Positions 19,127 through 28,469 of a stretch of DNA of 64,000 nt are shown piece by piece (positions within the stretch are counted from its first letter, which is position 1; each line of letters begins with the position of its first letter). The notes below the pieces were generated by a model. That model worked only from the letters and a program-made list of their open reading frames with translations. It made no database searches and was not told the origin of the DNA. Source of the stretch: an uncultured Aliiroseovarius sp. (lineage in GTDB: Bacteria > Pseudomonadota > Alphaproteobacteria > Rhodobacterales > Rhodobacteraceae). The stretch spans positions 186,001 through 250,000 of the forward strand of contig NZ_CANLNB010000003.1 in the NCBI RefSeq assembly GCF_947492455.1, given 5' to 3'. Position numbers and translations under genes: made by a program.

Positions 19127-20695
19127 ATGAAAACCGTCACCACAGATCGCGTCATTATTATCGGCGCGGGTCTTGGGGCTCTTTATGCAGCCTTGAAACT
19201 TGCCCCGCGTCCGGTCGTGCTGATCTCGCCCGAGACATTGGGCGAGGGCGCAAGTTCGGCTTGGGCGCAGGGTGGCGTGGCGGCGGCAATGGATGCGAAA
19301 GACAGCCCGGATGATCACGCTGAGGACACGATCAAAGCGGGTGCGGGCACGGTTAATCCCATGGTCGCCAAGCTGGTGACGCAGGAAGCACGGGACTACA
19401 TTCTTGATCTGACCGAACTAGGCACGCCCTTTGATCGGACCGCGGACGGTGGATATGTCCTGTCGCGCGAGGCGGCGCACAGCTATGCGCGTGTGGTGCG
19501 TGTGAAGGGCGATCAGGCCGGGGCCGAGATCATGGCCGCGCTCATCGAAGCTGTCCGTGAAACGCCGTCAGTTCAGGCGCTTGAAGGCGTTATGGCGGTT
19601 GATTTCGAAACCGAAGGCAACCGGGTGACGGGCGTTGCCATTCAGGCCGCGCATGATGCGCGCTCGGCGCCGATTATGCTGCGTGGCGCGGCAATTCTTG
19701 TGGCGGGAGGCGGGTCCGGGGGGCTTTACGCCTTGACCACCAACCCCCATCGTATCCGAGGGCAGGTGATCGGTATGGCCGCCCGTGCGGGGGCAACGAT
19801 TGCAGACCCTGAATTCGTCCAGTTCCACCCGACGGCCATTGATGTCGGCGAAGATCCGGCCCCCCTGGCGACCGAGGCATTGCGTGGCGAAGGGGCTGTT
19901 CTGGTCAACAAGCATGGAACGCGCTTCATGCTGGATGTCCACAAAGACGCGGAGCTGGCCCCGCGTGATGTGGTTGCCCGCGCCATCTTCGAACAGAGCC
20001 AAGCCGGGAACCGGCCGATGCTTGATACCACCGACGCGATTGGCGCAGAGATCAACGCGCTGTTTCCCTCAGTGACCGAAGCCTGCTTGCGCAACGGGAT
20101 TGACCCCTCTGTCGACCCTATTCCGGTCGCCGCAGCCGCACATTACCACATGGGCGGGATTGCCACCGACACACATGGCAAGGCCAGTCTTGACGGCCTT
20201 TGGGTCTGTGGTGAAGCCTCGTCGACCGGGCTGCACGGGGCGAACCGGCTGGCCTCGAACGGTCTGCTCGAGGCGCTGGTCTATGCCCGTATCTGTGCTG
20301 AAGGGATTTCGTCTGAATTCGCGCCTGTTGAAAACGCGCCGGAAGTCGCGCTTGAGTTTGCGACCGGCGGCACCGCGCCCGATCCCGAAGCGGTTCAAGA
20401 CCTGCGCCAAACCATGACCAACCATGTTGGTGTGGTCCGGAAGGCAGCAGGCCTGAAAACTGCGCTGCGCACCATCGCCCGGCTAGAGCAAAACCACGGC
20501 GACAGTCCCTCGTTCCTGAACATGTGTGCCACGGCCACTTTGATTGCCGCAGCGGCGTTACTGCGCGAGGAAAGCCGGGGCGCGCACGAGCGTTCGGACT
20601 TCCCGGACACAAAACCCGAGTTGGCGCAATCGACCCTGTTGACCCTGTCCGACGCCCTGTCCCTACGTTCCAAAATCTGCGGAGAACCCGAATGA
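19127..20695 (+). CDS. nadB: L-aspartate oxidase
   Basis: 522-aa FAD enzyme oxidising L-aspartate to iminoaspartate for NadA. Seen: N-terminal dinucleotide-binding IIGAGLGALYAALKL, SSAWAQGGVAAAMD, the EFVQFHPTAID active-site strand, HYHMGGI and the FAD-contact GLHGANRLASNGLLEALV. Length is normal for the family. The stop overlaps the nadC ATG. Confidence 0.95.
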   Translation: MKTVTTDRVIIIGAGLGALYAALKLAPRPVVLISPETLGEGASSAWAQGGVAAAMDAKDSPDDHAEDTIKAGAGTVNPMVAKLVTQEARDYILDLTELGTPFDRTADGGYVLSREAAHSYARVVRVKGDQAGAEIMAALIEAVRETPSVQALEGVMAVDFETEGNRVTGVAIQAAHDARSAPIMLRGAAILVAGGGSGGLYALTTNPHRIRGQVIGMAARAGATIADPEFVQFHPTAIDVGEDPAPLATEALRGEGAVLVNKHGTRFMLDVHKDAELAPRDVVARAIFEQSQAGNRPMLDTTDAIGAEINALFPSVTEACLRNGIDPSVDPIPVAAAAHYHMGGIATDTHGKASLDGLWVCGEASSTGLHGANRLASNGLLEALVYARICAEGISSEFAPVENAPEVALEFATGGTAPDPEAVQDLRQTMTNHVGVVRKAAGLKTALRTIARLEQNHGDSPSFLNMCATATLIAAAALLREESRGAHERSDFPDTKPELAQSTLLTLSDALSLRSKICGEPE

Positions 20696-21540
20696 GCTTT
20701 GCAACCGTTCCTGACCTCATCCTAGAGCCGATGATCCGCAACGCTTTGCTGGAAGACCTTGGTAGCTATGGTGACATCACGACACGCACAGTTGTTCCTG
20801 ATGACATCACCTACACCGCGCGGATCAATGCGCGCGAGGATGCTGTCGTATCAGGGATGCAGGTCGCGCAGATCGCCTTTCGTTTGGTCGATCCCGATTT
20901 GGTGGTCACCACACACAAGCCGGACGGCGCATCCTGTTCGGCAGGAGAGACTCTGATGACCATCGAAGGGTGCGCGCGGTCGATTTTGTCGGCTGAACGG
21001 GTCGCCTTGAACTTTGCGGGCCGGTTGACGGGCATTGCGACGAAAACAGCAGGCTTCGTGGCCGAGACCGAAGGGACCAAGACCCGCGTGACCTGTACGC
21101 GCAAGACGACACCGGGGTTGCGGATCGTTGAAAAGCTTGCCGTCCTGCACGGCGGGGGATCGAACCATCGCTATAGCCTAAGCGACGCCATTTTGATCAA
21201 GGACAACCATATCGCCGCCGCAGGTGGTGTTCGTGCCGTGTTGGAAGAGGTGAAGGCCAAGGCCAGCCACATGATGGCGGTCGAGATCGAAGTTGATCGC
21301 CTTGATCAGCTGGAAGAGGTGCTTGAGGTGGGCGGCGCACACACCGTGTTGCTGGACAACATGGACAATGACACCTTGCGCAAAGCCGTCGCGCTGGTCG
21401 ATGGCCGCATGGCGACCGAAGCAAGCGGGAACGTTACACGCGAACGCATCGCCTCGATCGCGGCGACGGGTGTCGACTATGTTTCGTCGGGTGCGCTGAC
21501 ACATTCGGCGAAAACGGTTGATCTGGGGCTCGACTTCTAA
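20692..21540 (+). CDS. nadC: Quinolinate (nicotinate-nucleotide) phosphoribosyltransferase
   Basis: 282-aa enzyme converting quinolinate plus PRPP to nicotinate mononucleotide. Seen: EDLGSYGDITTR, ERVALNFAGRLTGIAT, TRKTTPGLR, LIKDNHI and EASGNVTRERI. ATG 20692 overlaps the nadB stop (ATGA) and gives the standard N-terminus; the open frame further upstream runs inside nadB. It completes de novo NAD synthesis from aspartate. Confidence 0.95.
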   Translation: MSFATVPDLILEPMIRNALLEDLGSYGDITTRTVVPDDITYTARINAREDAVVSGMQVAQIAFRLVDPDLVVTTHKPDGASCSAGETLMTIEGCARSILSAERVALNFAGRLTGIATKTAGFVAETEGTKTRVTCTRKTTPGLRIVEKLAVLHGGGSNHRYSLSDAILIKDNHIAAAGGVRAVLEEVKAKASHMMAVEIEVDRLDQLEEVLEVGGAHTVLLDNMDNDTLRKAVALVDGRMATEASGNVTRERIASIAATGVDYVSSGALTHSAKTVDLGLDF

Positions 21541-21558
21541 GCATCGCCCGCGCCCGGT

Positions 21559-24183
21559 TTACCCCTTCTGCTTCCAGTCCACGCAGGGGATGCCGCCGTT
21601 CAGGCGATAGGCAATCGCTTGCAGGATGACACCATTGGTGTTGATGTCGCTGTAAGCCTGATCCGATGTGCCGGTGATCGCGAAGACGCCGGGGCTGAAC
21701 CCAAGTTTTTCTGTCTTGGCTTTCTCGCGCACCTCATCGACCAAGCGGTTCGTATAGTCGTTAGTTCGGTGGGCGTTCCAAAGAAACGCGCCCTTGCTGT
21801 TCAGCATATCGACCGCGCGGACAAATCCCTTGGTCTTGAAGCGCGGCGAGGGATCGAGGGTTTCGGCGGTCCAATTGCCTCCGTCTTCGGTGATCTGATA
21901 GCCTTGATAAACGAACCATGGCTCTCGGTTCACGGGGCCTTCTGAGACGCAGGTCAGCTTTCCGGTCGCGCGATATTCCTCGATCTGTGCGGCGAACAAA
22001 GCGTCTGCCGCCGTGCGGGCCAAGGGCGAGGCGCCAAGCTCGACCGCTTCCAGAAGATGTGGCTCGGTACCGATGGGGCCGAACCGCGCGATGTCATGCA
22101 GGATCTGAACCCCCTGATCGAAGCGGGATCCGGGTCTGGGGTCCGCGTAGGGCGATTTCACCGGAAAATCCCAAAGACCAAAGCCGCGTGCGATGTATGC
22201 GGCGTAGTTGGACCGGTAGGCCGAGACAAGTCTGCTGCCACGCACCGTCAATGGGATGCCATCCTTGATGGTCTGGTCCAAGTTCCAGCCCCGAACGATC
22301 TGCGCGATCCCCAGATCCTGCTTGGCATAGGATTGGACCAGATGCAGCGCGGTCAGCAGGCGTGAGGTGTCGCTGGCATTATAATCGTCGTCCCCCTTGG
22401 CCTTTCCATCCGTCGAGGTCAGTCCCTTCGGCAATTTAAGCCCGTCAAACGTTCCAGTCGAAAGCCCGGCGAGCGCCTTTGCCAATCGGGCCTCAAATGC
22501 GCCATCGTCCAAGATGCCGATGCTATGTGCGCTCACGATCGCCAGCAAAAGGGTTCCCGTGTCCCACATGGTGCTGAAGCGATAGGTCTGGACCTGATCA
22601 TTCTCGATCCACGCCGTCGCGGGCACCAAACCAGTGTCGGGATCTGTGAAACTGTCGAAGTAAGTCCAAGCCGTCTGGGCGTCCTTCATCAGCTGGTCGC
22701 GCGCTTGCGTGTCCACGGCGGACGAGTCTGCCCGCGCAGGCCAGCGACTTGCGGCGCGCAGAAGCCGCGCCGGTTCGCTTTTTATCGAGACGGCATTGAA
22801 CTGCCCTGCAAGGTCCAAAAGGCGAAACTGGTCCGAGCTTCCCAGTGTCACAAGGGTGTTGACCAACGCCTGTGCGTCCTCGGGTCGCGCGAAAGCGCTT
22901 TCCTTGATCAGGATGATAACATCGTCACCGTGGGGGGCGGATTGCCGCAAAGCGTCTTGAAATTTCGCGGGCGCAAGTGGCGTGTCCAGCACCAAGGATA
23001 CCCCAAGCTGAAGTGATCCTTGGTCGTCAAACCCAATGCCCCCCGTGCTGGTGTCGGCCATATCAAGGACAACCTCGAACCCTGCGAGGGCAGGGGCGTT
23101 CGTCAGTGTGTTCCCGTCTTGCTCAAGCGCGATGCTGTGTACGGAACCAAGCGTACCAGCGTCGAATGTGGCCCGCCTTACAGCTTGCCAAGCGTCCGCG
23201 TCCGGGGTTGAGGCAACGAAACTTCGGTGGGGCGCAGTCTCTGCCTGATCTGTCACGGGTTTGGGTGCTGCATTGGGCGGCAAAAGCGTGGTGAAGGGCA
23301 CATTGGCTGTGGCGAGCTGGGTTCTAAGGGTATCGTTTGCCCCGTCCGAGTCGACGCAAAGAACCACGTGACGGGCGAAGGCAGCCCCCGAACGGAACCT
23401 AAGTTCCGAGGGAAGAATGAAATAGTTGCGGCTGGCGCTTAGGTTGCGCCGAAAAGCATCCCCAAGGATCGCGCCCTGATCGAAAAAGGCATCGTCCCCT
23501 TGCGCGTCATCGCCGGGAAAGGACGCCACAAACACCAAATGACCTTCTTGCGCCGAGGCTTGTGCAACTGTCGCGTCAACCTCGTCACCTGAGGGCGCGG
23601 GGGGAAAGCGCCATCCGCCATTCACTTGCTGTGTGCCATCTGCGTTGCGCCAGACCTCGGTGGGGCCGCCATCGTTCGGGATCAGGAACGAGGTCAAAAA
23701 GCCCGCAGAACGTAGCCCTTCAAGTGTCGGCACCTCTCCGTCGGGCATGTCTGCAATCACCGTTTGCGGGGTGTAGGTCCCACCGACATTGGCCATCGCC
23801 TGCGTAAAGCGGTTGCGTGCGTCGCTGGCGGCGCGCATGCGCAGATAGGGCAGTTCGCTTGCAAGCCCGGGCAGCTCGATCGCCAGATCGATCAAACCGG
23901 GATAGTCGACGGTCAGCTTGTACAGCGCCTCCATCAGTTTCACGTTCTGGCTGGCGCCGTCCCATTCTTCTTGGTCAAACTTCACCGCCACGCATACGGG
24001 AATGTTCTGCGAGGTGATGGGATCAAGAAAGGAAAAAAGCGCGGATGCCGAACGGCGGGGGGTCACGTTTCTGACAATCAGTAGGCTTGGGTGCGTGGCG
24101 GCCGCGTGGGCCATGTGCCACGGCGACGAAAGTGCTGCCGCCCCTCCGGCCAAGCTGCGCGAAAGGAATGTCCTGCGATCCAT
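21559..24183 (-). CDS. Tat-exported DUF3131-family protein, probable polysaccharide-active enzyme
   Basis: 874 aa. The N-terminus MDRRTFLSRSLAGGAAALSS is a twin-arginine export signal. Residues ~35-470 contain a barrel-like region reminiscent of polysaccharide-deacetylase folds but without a clear TFDDGP motif. Residues ~490-870 match the DUF3131/glucoamylase-like alpha-toroid (SRWPARADSS, TAWTYFDSFTDPDTGLVP, STMWDTGTLLLAIV, DYNASDTSRLLTALH, ARGFGLWDFP). The family is linked to exopolysaccharide synthesis or trimming. It is divergent from the GH18/NodB/GT2 fusion at 24359 across ~175 bp, strongly suggesting one functional unit. Folding with a cofactor before export is implied only by the Tat signal. 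Confidence 0.78.
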   Translation of the reverse strand: MDRRTFLSRSLAGGAAALSSPWHMAHAAATHPSLLIVRNVTPRRSASALFSFLDPITSQNIPVCVAVKFDQEEWDGASQNVKLMEALYKLTVDYPGLIDLAIELPGLASELPYLRMRAASDARNRFTQAMANVGGTYTPQTVIADMPDGEVPTLEGLRSAGFLTSFLIPNDGGPTEVWRNADGTQQVNGGWRFPPAPSGDEVDATVAQASAQEGHLVFVASFPGDDAQGDDAFFDQGAILGDAFRRNLSASRNYFILPSELRFRSGAAFARHVVLCVDSDGANDTLRTQLATANVPFTTLLPPNAAPKPVTDQAETAPHRSFVASTPDADAWQAVRRATFDAGTLGSVHSIALEQDGNTLTNAPALAGFEVVLDMADTSTGGIGFDDQGSLQLGVSLVLDTPLAPAKFQDALRQSAPHGDDVIILIKESAFARPEDAQALVNTLVTLGSSDQFRLLDLAGQFNAVSIKSEPARLLRAASRWPARADSSAVDTQARDQLMKDAQTAWTYFDSFTDPDTGLVPATAWIENDQVQTYRFSTMWDTGTLLLAIVSAHSIGILDDGAFEARLAKALAGLSTGTFDGLKLPKGLTSTDGKAKGDDDYNASDTSRLLTALHLVQSYAKQDLGIAQIVRGWNLDQTIKDGIPLTVRGSRLVSAYRSNYAAYIARGFGLWDFPVKSPYADPRPGSRFDQGVQILHDIARFGPIGTEPHLLEAVELGASPLARTAADALFAAQIEEYRATGKLTCVSEGPVNREPWFVYQGYQITEDGGNWTAETLDPSPRFKTKGFVRAVDMLNSKGAFLWNAHRTNDYTNRLVDEVREKAKTEKLGFSPGVFAITGTSDQAYSDINTNGVILQAIAYRLNGGIPCVDWKQKG

Positions 24184-24358
24184 TGCCCCTCCTTAATAGT
24201 ACCGCTCGACCCACCATTGCAGCTTTGGGCGTGGCCGCCAACAACCAAGACGTCACACCCTGCGGGCCTGCGACCATATACGCATTCCTTCACCCCGCTT
24301 GCTGTGCCAGAGTGAAAGAAACACCACCGCAGTATGGGACGCGATACAGGTAACTGAT

Positions 24359-27300
24359 TTGAAGAGCGAAAAAGACAACAAGGACAAGCGCAAGGCGAAG
24401 CCAGTGTTCTTCGATCCGACGTCCCATCGGCTTGTCCTGTTCAGCATATTGTCCGTCGTCTTTCTGGTGTTCGTGGTGGTCTGGTTCGTGTCGTTCATGG
24501 TCCACCTCTATGGGTCCGCGCTGCCGCCTCAGGCTGGAAGGCCTGTGTCCCCCGGGACAGAGGTGTCAGATGCAGCTGGATCCCCAGATCTGTCAGAAGG
24601 CGAAGACGCTGCAACGTCGCAGCTTTGGACCGAGGCGTTAGAAGGCGCGGTTCCACAAGACGCGCTTTACCTTGTTCAAGACGTCAAAGTGCATGCGTTC
24701 GTCCCATCGTGGTCGATGGCCGGATATGTCGAGGCCAAAACGCATATCGACGCGATTGACGTCTTGATGAGCGACTGGGTCATGATCGATGGCGCAACCG
24801 GTACAGTCACGAATGATGCAACACCGCAGCGCGATAAGCTTCAGGAGCTTTGGAACCTGAACAAAACCCGCGTCAGTTTTTTCCCTGTTGCCCAGATCGA
24901 ACTTGCCCAAGGAGCGTCCCAGCCGAACGTCTTCTCGTCGGTCGCCATGCAAACCGATCTGGTTGCCGCGCTGACCTCGTTGGCGGTGTCCGAAAGTGCC
25001 AATGGGCTGTGTGTGGACCTGTCCGGCGCGACCAATGTCGCGGTGCAGGATTGGGCTGGTTTTGCGACTGCCTTGCGGGCTGGCTTGAATGAGGCTGGCA
25101 AAGACAGCTGTGTTATCGCGGGTGTGGAGCATGCGCTTTGGGCTGAGCCGAATGCGGCTGATCTGGCGGACAAGCTGATCGTTCTGGCCTTCAATGAACC
25201 GGGGCCCTTCAGCGGGCCGCAGCCGCTTGCGCCTCAGGAATGGTTCGAAACTCAGGTCTCGCAGCTTATGGAAGACCTGCCAGCCGAGAAGGTGGTCATC
25301 GCCCTTGGCGGGTTTGGCATGGACTGGATCAGCGCCCGCTCCGCGCCCGAATATCTGAACTATTTTGATGTTATGGAAACGGCAGAGCGACATAACGTAA
25401 CCCTGCGCATGGACCAAGACGCCCTGAACACCGAACTGCGTTTTCTGGATGATGAAGGACAGCGACATCACATCTGGCTCTTGGATGCGTTGAGCGCGCA
25501 GAACCAGTTGTCGCGGTTGCCCATTAACGATCTGGACGGGATCGCGCTTTGGCCCGTCTCGGGCGGGGATCCCGGTGTTTGGAAGGTCCTTGCGCCGGGC
25601 GTGCCGGACCCTAGGGTCGCTTTGGGCTTGCTGCAACGGATCGATGCTGCACCCTATGTGCGCTATGTCGGCAAAGGTCCGTTCTTGACGGGGCACAATC
25701 CCGCAACGCCGGGACGTCGGATCCTGCAGCTGGATCACGAGAGCGGCCTGATCACCGAGGCAACCTATCTGGATTTCCCGCGCGCGTTTACAGTGACGCA
25801 AAGCGGCGACATGCCTGAGCGGTCGGTCATCCTGACCTTCGACGACGGCCCCAGCGCGAGGTACACACCTGCGATCTTGGATGTGCTCAAGGAATACGAT
25901 GTACCCGCGGTCTTCTTCGTGGTCGGCACACGGGTTCAGCAACAGCCTGAAATCGTGCGCCGCATTGTCGACGAGGGGCATGAACTGGGCGTGCACACGT
26001 TTTTCCACCCCAATATCGCCGAGATTTCGGACATTCGCCTCAGGCTGGAACTGCATGCCTCGCAAGAGCTGATCGAAAGCGTGTCCGGCACAGGCACGAA
26101 CCTGTTTCGCGCGCCCTATGGGTTTGATGAAAACCCCGAGACGCCCAACGAAGCGCGGGTGCTGAGCCTGTTGTCAGACGAGAACTATGTCGTCGTCGGG
26201 ATCGAGATCGACTCGACCGATTGGACCCGCCCGGGCGCCGAACAGATCGCCGAGACTGTCACCGCGCGCGCCACGGCCGATCACGGCAACGTGGTTTTGT
26301 TGCATGATGCGGGCGGGGATCGCGAGCAGACCGTAGAGGCGCTGCCCATGATCATTCAGTCTCTGAAAGACGCAGGGATTTCCATCGTGTCGATTGCCGA
26401 CGTCGCAGGCCATGACAGCCGCCTTCAGCCGGCAAGGTTGGTGGACGAAAACGATCAGATGAGCGGCCTGTCATTCTTGTTGATCCGCAGTCTGAAAACC
26501 GCCGTGACCACCGCGTTCTTTGTGCTGATCACCGCCGGTGTGTTCCGGTCCCTGACCGTCTTGGTGCTGGCGCTGATCAAAGAGCGGCGCGTGCATAAGG
26601 GCGGCGATCCGGTTTTGCCGGTCTCGGTCCTGATCCCAGCCTTTTGCGAGGAAACCGTGATCGTCAAGTCGGTGACGTCGGTGTTGCAGTCTGACTATCC
26701 GATTGCGCAGGTGATCGTGATTGATGATGGCTCGACGGACGATACCGCCCAAGTTGTCCGTGACCAATTCAGCGCTGACCCACGCGTGCGCCTGATCCGC
26801 CAGGACAACCAAGGCAAGGCCGAGGCGCTGAACACGGGCATCCGGCACATCGACACACCTGTCTTCGTCGCCATTGACGCCGACACGATCATCGCACCCG
26901 AAGCGGTCGGAGAGCTGGTCAAGCATTTCAACGATCCGGGTGTTGGGGCGGTTGCAGGGAATGTCAAAGTCGGGAACCGGCAAAACCTTCTGACCCGCCT
27001 TCAGGCCATCGAATACATTACGGCACAAAACCTCGATCGCCGCGCGTACGAGATCTTGAACGGGATCATGGTTGTCCCGGGATCGATCGGGGCATGGCGC
27101 ACCGAGGCCGTGATCGCGGCTGGGGGCTATATGACCCAAACATTGGTCGAGGACGCGGACCTGACGGTCTCGGTCATTCGCAGTGACTTCAAGGTTGTCT
27201 TCGAACCCGCAGCGCACGCCTATACCGAGGCACCGGAAACCATCCGGCAGTGGATGCGTCAAAGGTTGCGCTGGCATTTCGGAATGCTGCAGATCGCGTG

Positions 27301-27799
27301 GAAACACAAAGGCGCGTTCTTTGAACGCCGTGCGGTTGGGTTGGTGTCGATCCCCGATCTGTTCCTGTTCGGGGCGGTATTTTCCCTGTTTGCGCCCATC
27401 GCCGACCTTGTCATGATCTTCAATCTGGTCGCGCTGGTCGATCTCTTCTCGGACAGCTCGCGAGCGGCGCTGCAAAGCTCGTCGATCCTGGTCGCAATCG
27501 GCTATGTGGCCTACTTGCTGTCAGATCTGGTTCTGGCGACCATCGCATTCGGGCTTGAGCCCAAAGAGGACAAGCGCCTGCTGCCTTGGGTGCTGACCCA
27601 ACGCTTCTTCTATCGGCAAATCTATTGGATGGTGGCGCTGCGCTCGATCGCACGTGCGGTCACCGGGCGCTTTACGGGATGGCGCAAGATCACGCGCACG
27701 TCGTCGATTGATCTAAACAGCGCGCTCGAGCTTTCACGGGCACAGGCGCGCGTTGTTGATGTTGATAAGGTTACCGATGATCCCAGCGGGCAGGCTTAA
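24359..27799 (+). CDS. Membrane GH18-like / polysaccharide deacetylase / GT2 fusion
   Basis: About 1,146 aa. Order: short Lys-rich cytoplasmic tail, TM ~25-49, extracytoplasmic GH18-like region ~90-450 (FVPSWSM, VVIALGGFGMDWI), NodB deacetylase ~485-680 with TFDDGPSARYTPAIL and HTFFHPN metal ligands, RAPYGFDE and LLHDAGGDR, a TM near 720, a family-2 glycosyltransferase ~750-985 with DDGSTDDT, AIDADT, LVEDADL and QRLRWHFG, then several TM helices. It is built to polymerise, export and modify a beta-linked, probably amino-sugar, glycan. No ATG fits the start; TTG 24359 with ACAGG eight bases upstream is preferred over TTG 24299. Its stop overlaps the convergent gene's stop. Confidence 0.85.
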   Translation: MKSEKDNKDKRKAKPVFFDPTSHRLVLFSILSVVFLVFVVVWFVSFMVHLYGSALPPQAGRPVSPGTEVSDAAGSPDLSEGEDAATSQLWTEALEGAVPQDALYLVQDVKVHAFVPSWSMAGYVEAKTHIDAIDVLMSDWVMIDGATGTVTNDATPQRDKLQELWNLNKTRVSFFPVAQIELAQGASQPNVFSSVAMQTDLVAALTSLAVSESANGLCVDLSGATNVAVQDWAGFATALRAGLNEAGKDSCVIAGVEHALWAEPNAADLADKLIVLAFNEPGPFSGPQPLAPQEWFETQVSQLMEDLPAEKVVIALGGFGMDWISARSAPEYLNYFDVMETAERHNVTLRMDQDALNTELRFLDDEGQRHHIWLLDALSAQNQLSRLPINDLDGIALWPVSGGDPGVWKVLAPGVPDPRVALGLLQRIDAAPYVRYVGKGPFLTGHNPATPGRRILQLDHESGLITEATYLDFPRAFTVTQSGDMPERSVILTFDDGPSARYTPAILDVLKEYDVPAVFFVVGTRVQQQPEIVRRIVDEGHELGVHTFFHPNIAEISDIRLRLELHASQELIESVSGTGTNLFRAPYGFDENPETPNEARVLSLLSDENYVVVGIEIDSTDWTRPGAEQIAETVTARATADHGNVVLLHDAGGDREQTVEALPMIIQSLKDAGISIVSIADVAGHDSRLQPARLVDENDQMSGLSFLLIRSLKTAVTTAFFVLITAGVFRSLTVLVLALIKERRVHKGGDPVLPVSVLIPAFCEETVIVKSVTSVLQSDYPIAQVIVIDDGSTDDTAQVVRDQFSADPRVRLIRQDNQGKAEALNTGIRHIDTPVFVAIDADTIIAPEAVGELVKHFNDPGVGAVAGNVKVGNRQNLLTRLQAIEYITAQNLDRRAYEILNGIMVVPGSIGAWRTEAVIAAGGYMTQTLVEDADLTVSVIRSDFKVVFEPAAHAYTEAPETIRQWMRQRLRWHFGMLQIAWKHKGAFFERRAVGLVSIPDLFLFGAVFSLFAPIADLVMIFNLVALVDLFSDSSRAALQSSSILVAIGYVAYLLSDLVLATIAFGLEPKEDKRLLPWVLTQRFFYRQIYWMVALRSIARAVTGRFTGWRKITRTSSIDLNSALELSRAQARVVDVDKVTDDPSGQA

Positions 27800-28266
27800 C
27801 TGCACACCTGAAAGTCAACGGTGCCCGAACCCGATCCGAAGCGCCCCATCGTGAACTTCTCGATATCGATCAGGAAACCATCACCACCAAGATTCTTCGT
27901 GCAGCATCCAGCGCAATCGGAATCGGCACATAGATCGAGCACTTCAACAATGATCTCGCGGTTGCCCTGACGCAGGCGCAGGTGCTTCCCGCCAAACCGC
28001 CGCCAGTCCTTTTGGTGAACAGCAGCGATGTTTTTGCTGGCGACCCATTTCTCGGACTTCTTGCCGCGCACACCGTAAAACTGACCGGCCCATTTGCAAC
28101 CATTGTACTTGACGCATTCGACACTGCCCGGATCCGGGTAGCTTTCATAGTTGGTCAACGCGGCGCGCTGCCAGTCGCCCTTGCAGGTCACATCCGCCAT
28201 CGCAATCGGTGCGATGAGCGAGAGCACCAAGATGAGAAGAGGGCGCAGTAATTTCGACAAGTTCAT
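27796..28266 (-). CDS. Small secreted Cys-rich double-psi beta-barrel-like protein
   Basis: 156 aa from ATG 28266 (AAGGAGATCAGT upstream). A signal peptide to ~residue 23 (IAPIAMA) is followed by a compact domain with eight or more Cys. The C-terminal half has the double-psi-barrel look of expansin/RlpA/GH45-like folds (IIVEVLDLCADSDCAGCC, FLIDIEKFTMGRFGSGSG). The acidic residue in LDLCAD sits where such folds carry an active or ligand Asp. It converges on the glycosyltransferase fusion and shares stop-codon bases with it. Cell-wall or exopolysaccharide interaction is inferred; enzymatic activity is unproven. Confidence 0.65.
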   Translation of the reverse strand: MNLSKLLRPLLILVLSLIAPIAMADVTCKGDWQRAALTNYESYPDPGSVECVKYNGCKWAGQFYGVRGKKSEKWVASKNIAAVHQKDWRRFGGKHLRLRQGNREIIVEVLDLCADSDCAGCCTKNLGGDGFLIDIEKFTMGRFGSGSGTVDFQVCS

Positions 28267-28469
28267 ACTGATCTCCTTATGGTGGCATCGGTTTGGTGGC
28301 TGGGACTTATGCTCGATTTGGGGTGATTCAACGGATTGGATCGCATTGTCACCACTTTTAGGTGTGGAATCAGGCAATACTATGTTCACATATCAAAATC
28401 CATATGTGTCGACAGGGCGTGCGAAATTTCGCTCAACCCTGTCAACAAAGCCCGCCATTCCGTTGAACC

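Noticed and set aside
24638-26065. Minus-strand open frame of 475 codons inside the glycosyltransferase fusion
   Set aside because: Composition is rich in His/Arg/Gln as expected of a shadow frame, and the plus strand carries clear GH18-like and NodB motifs.
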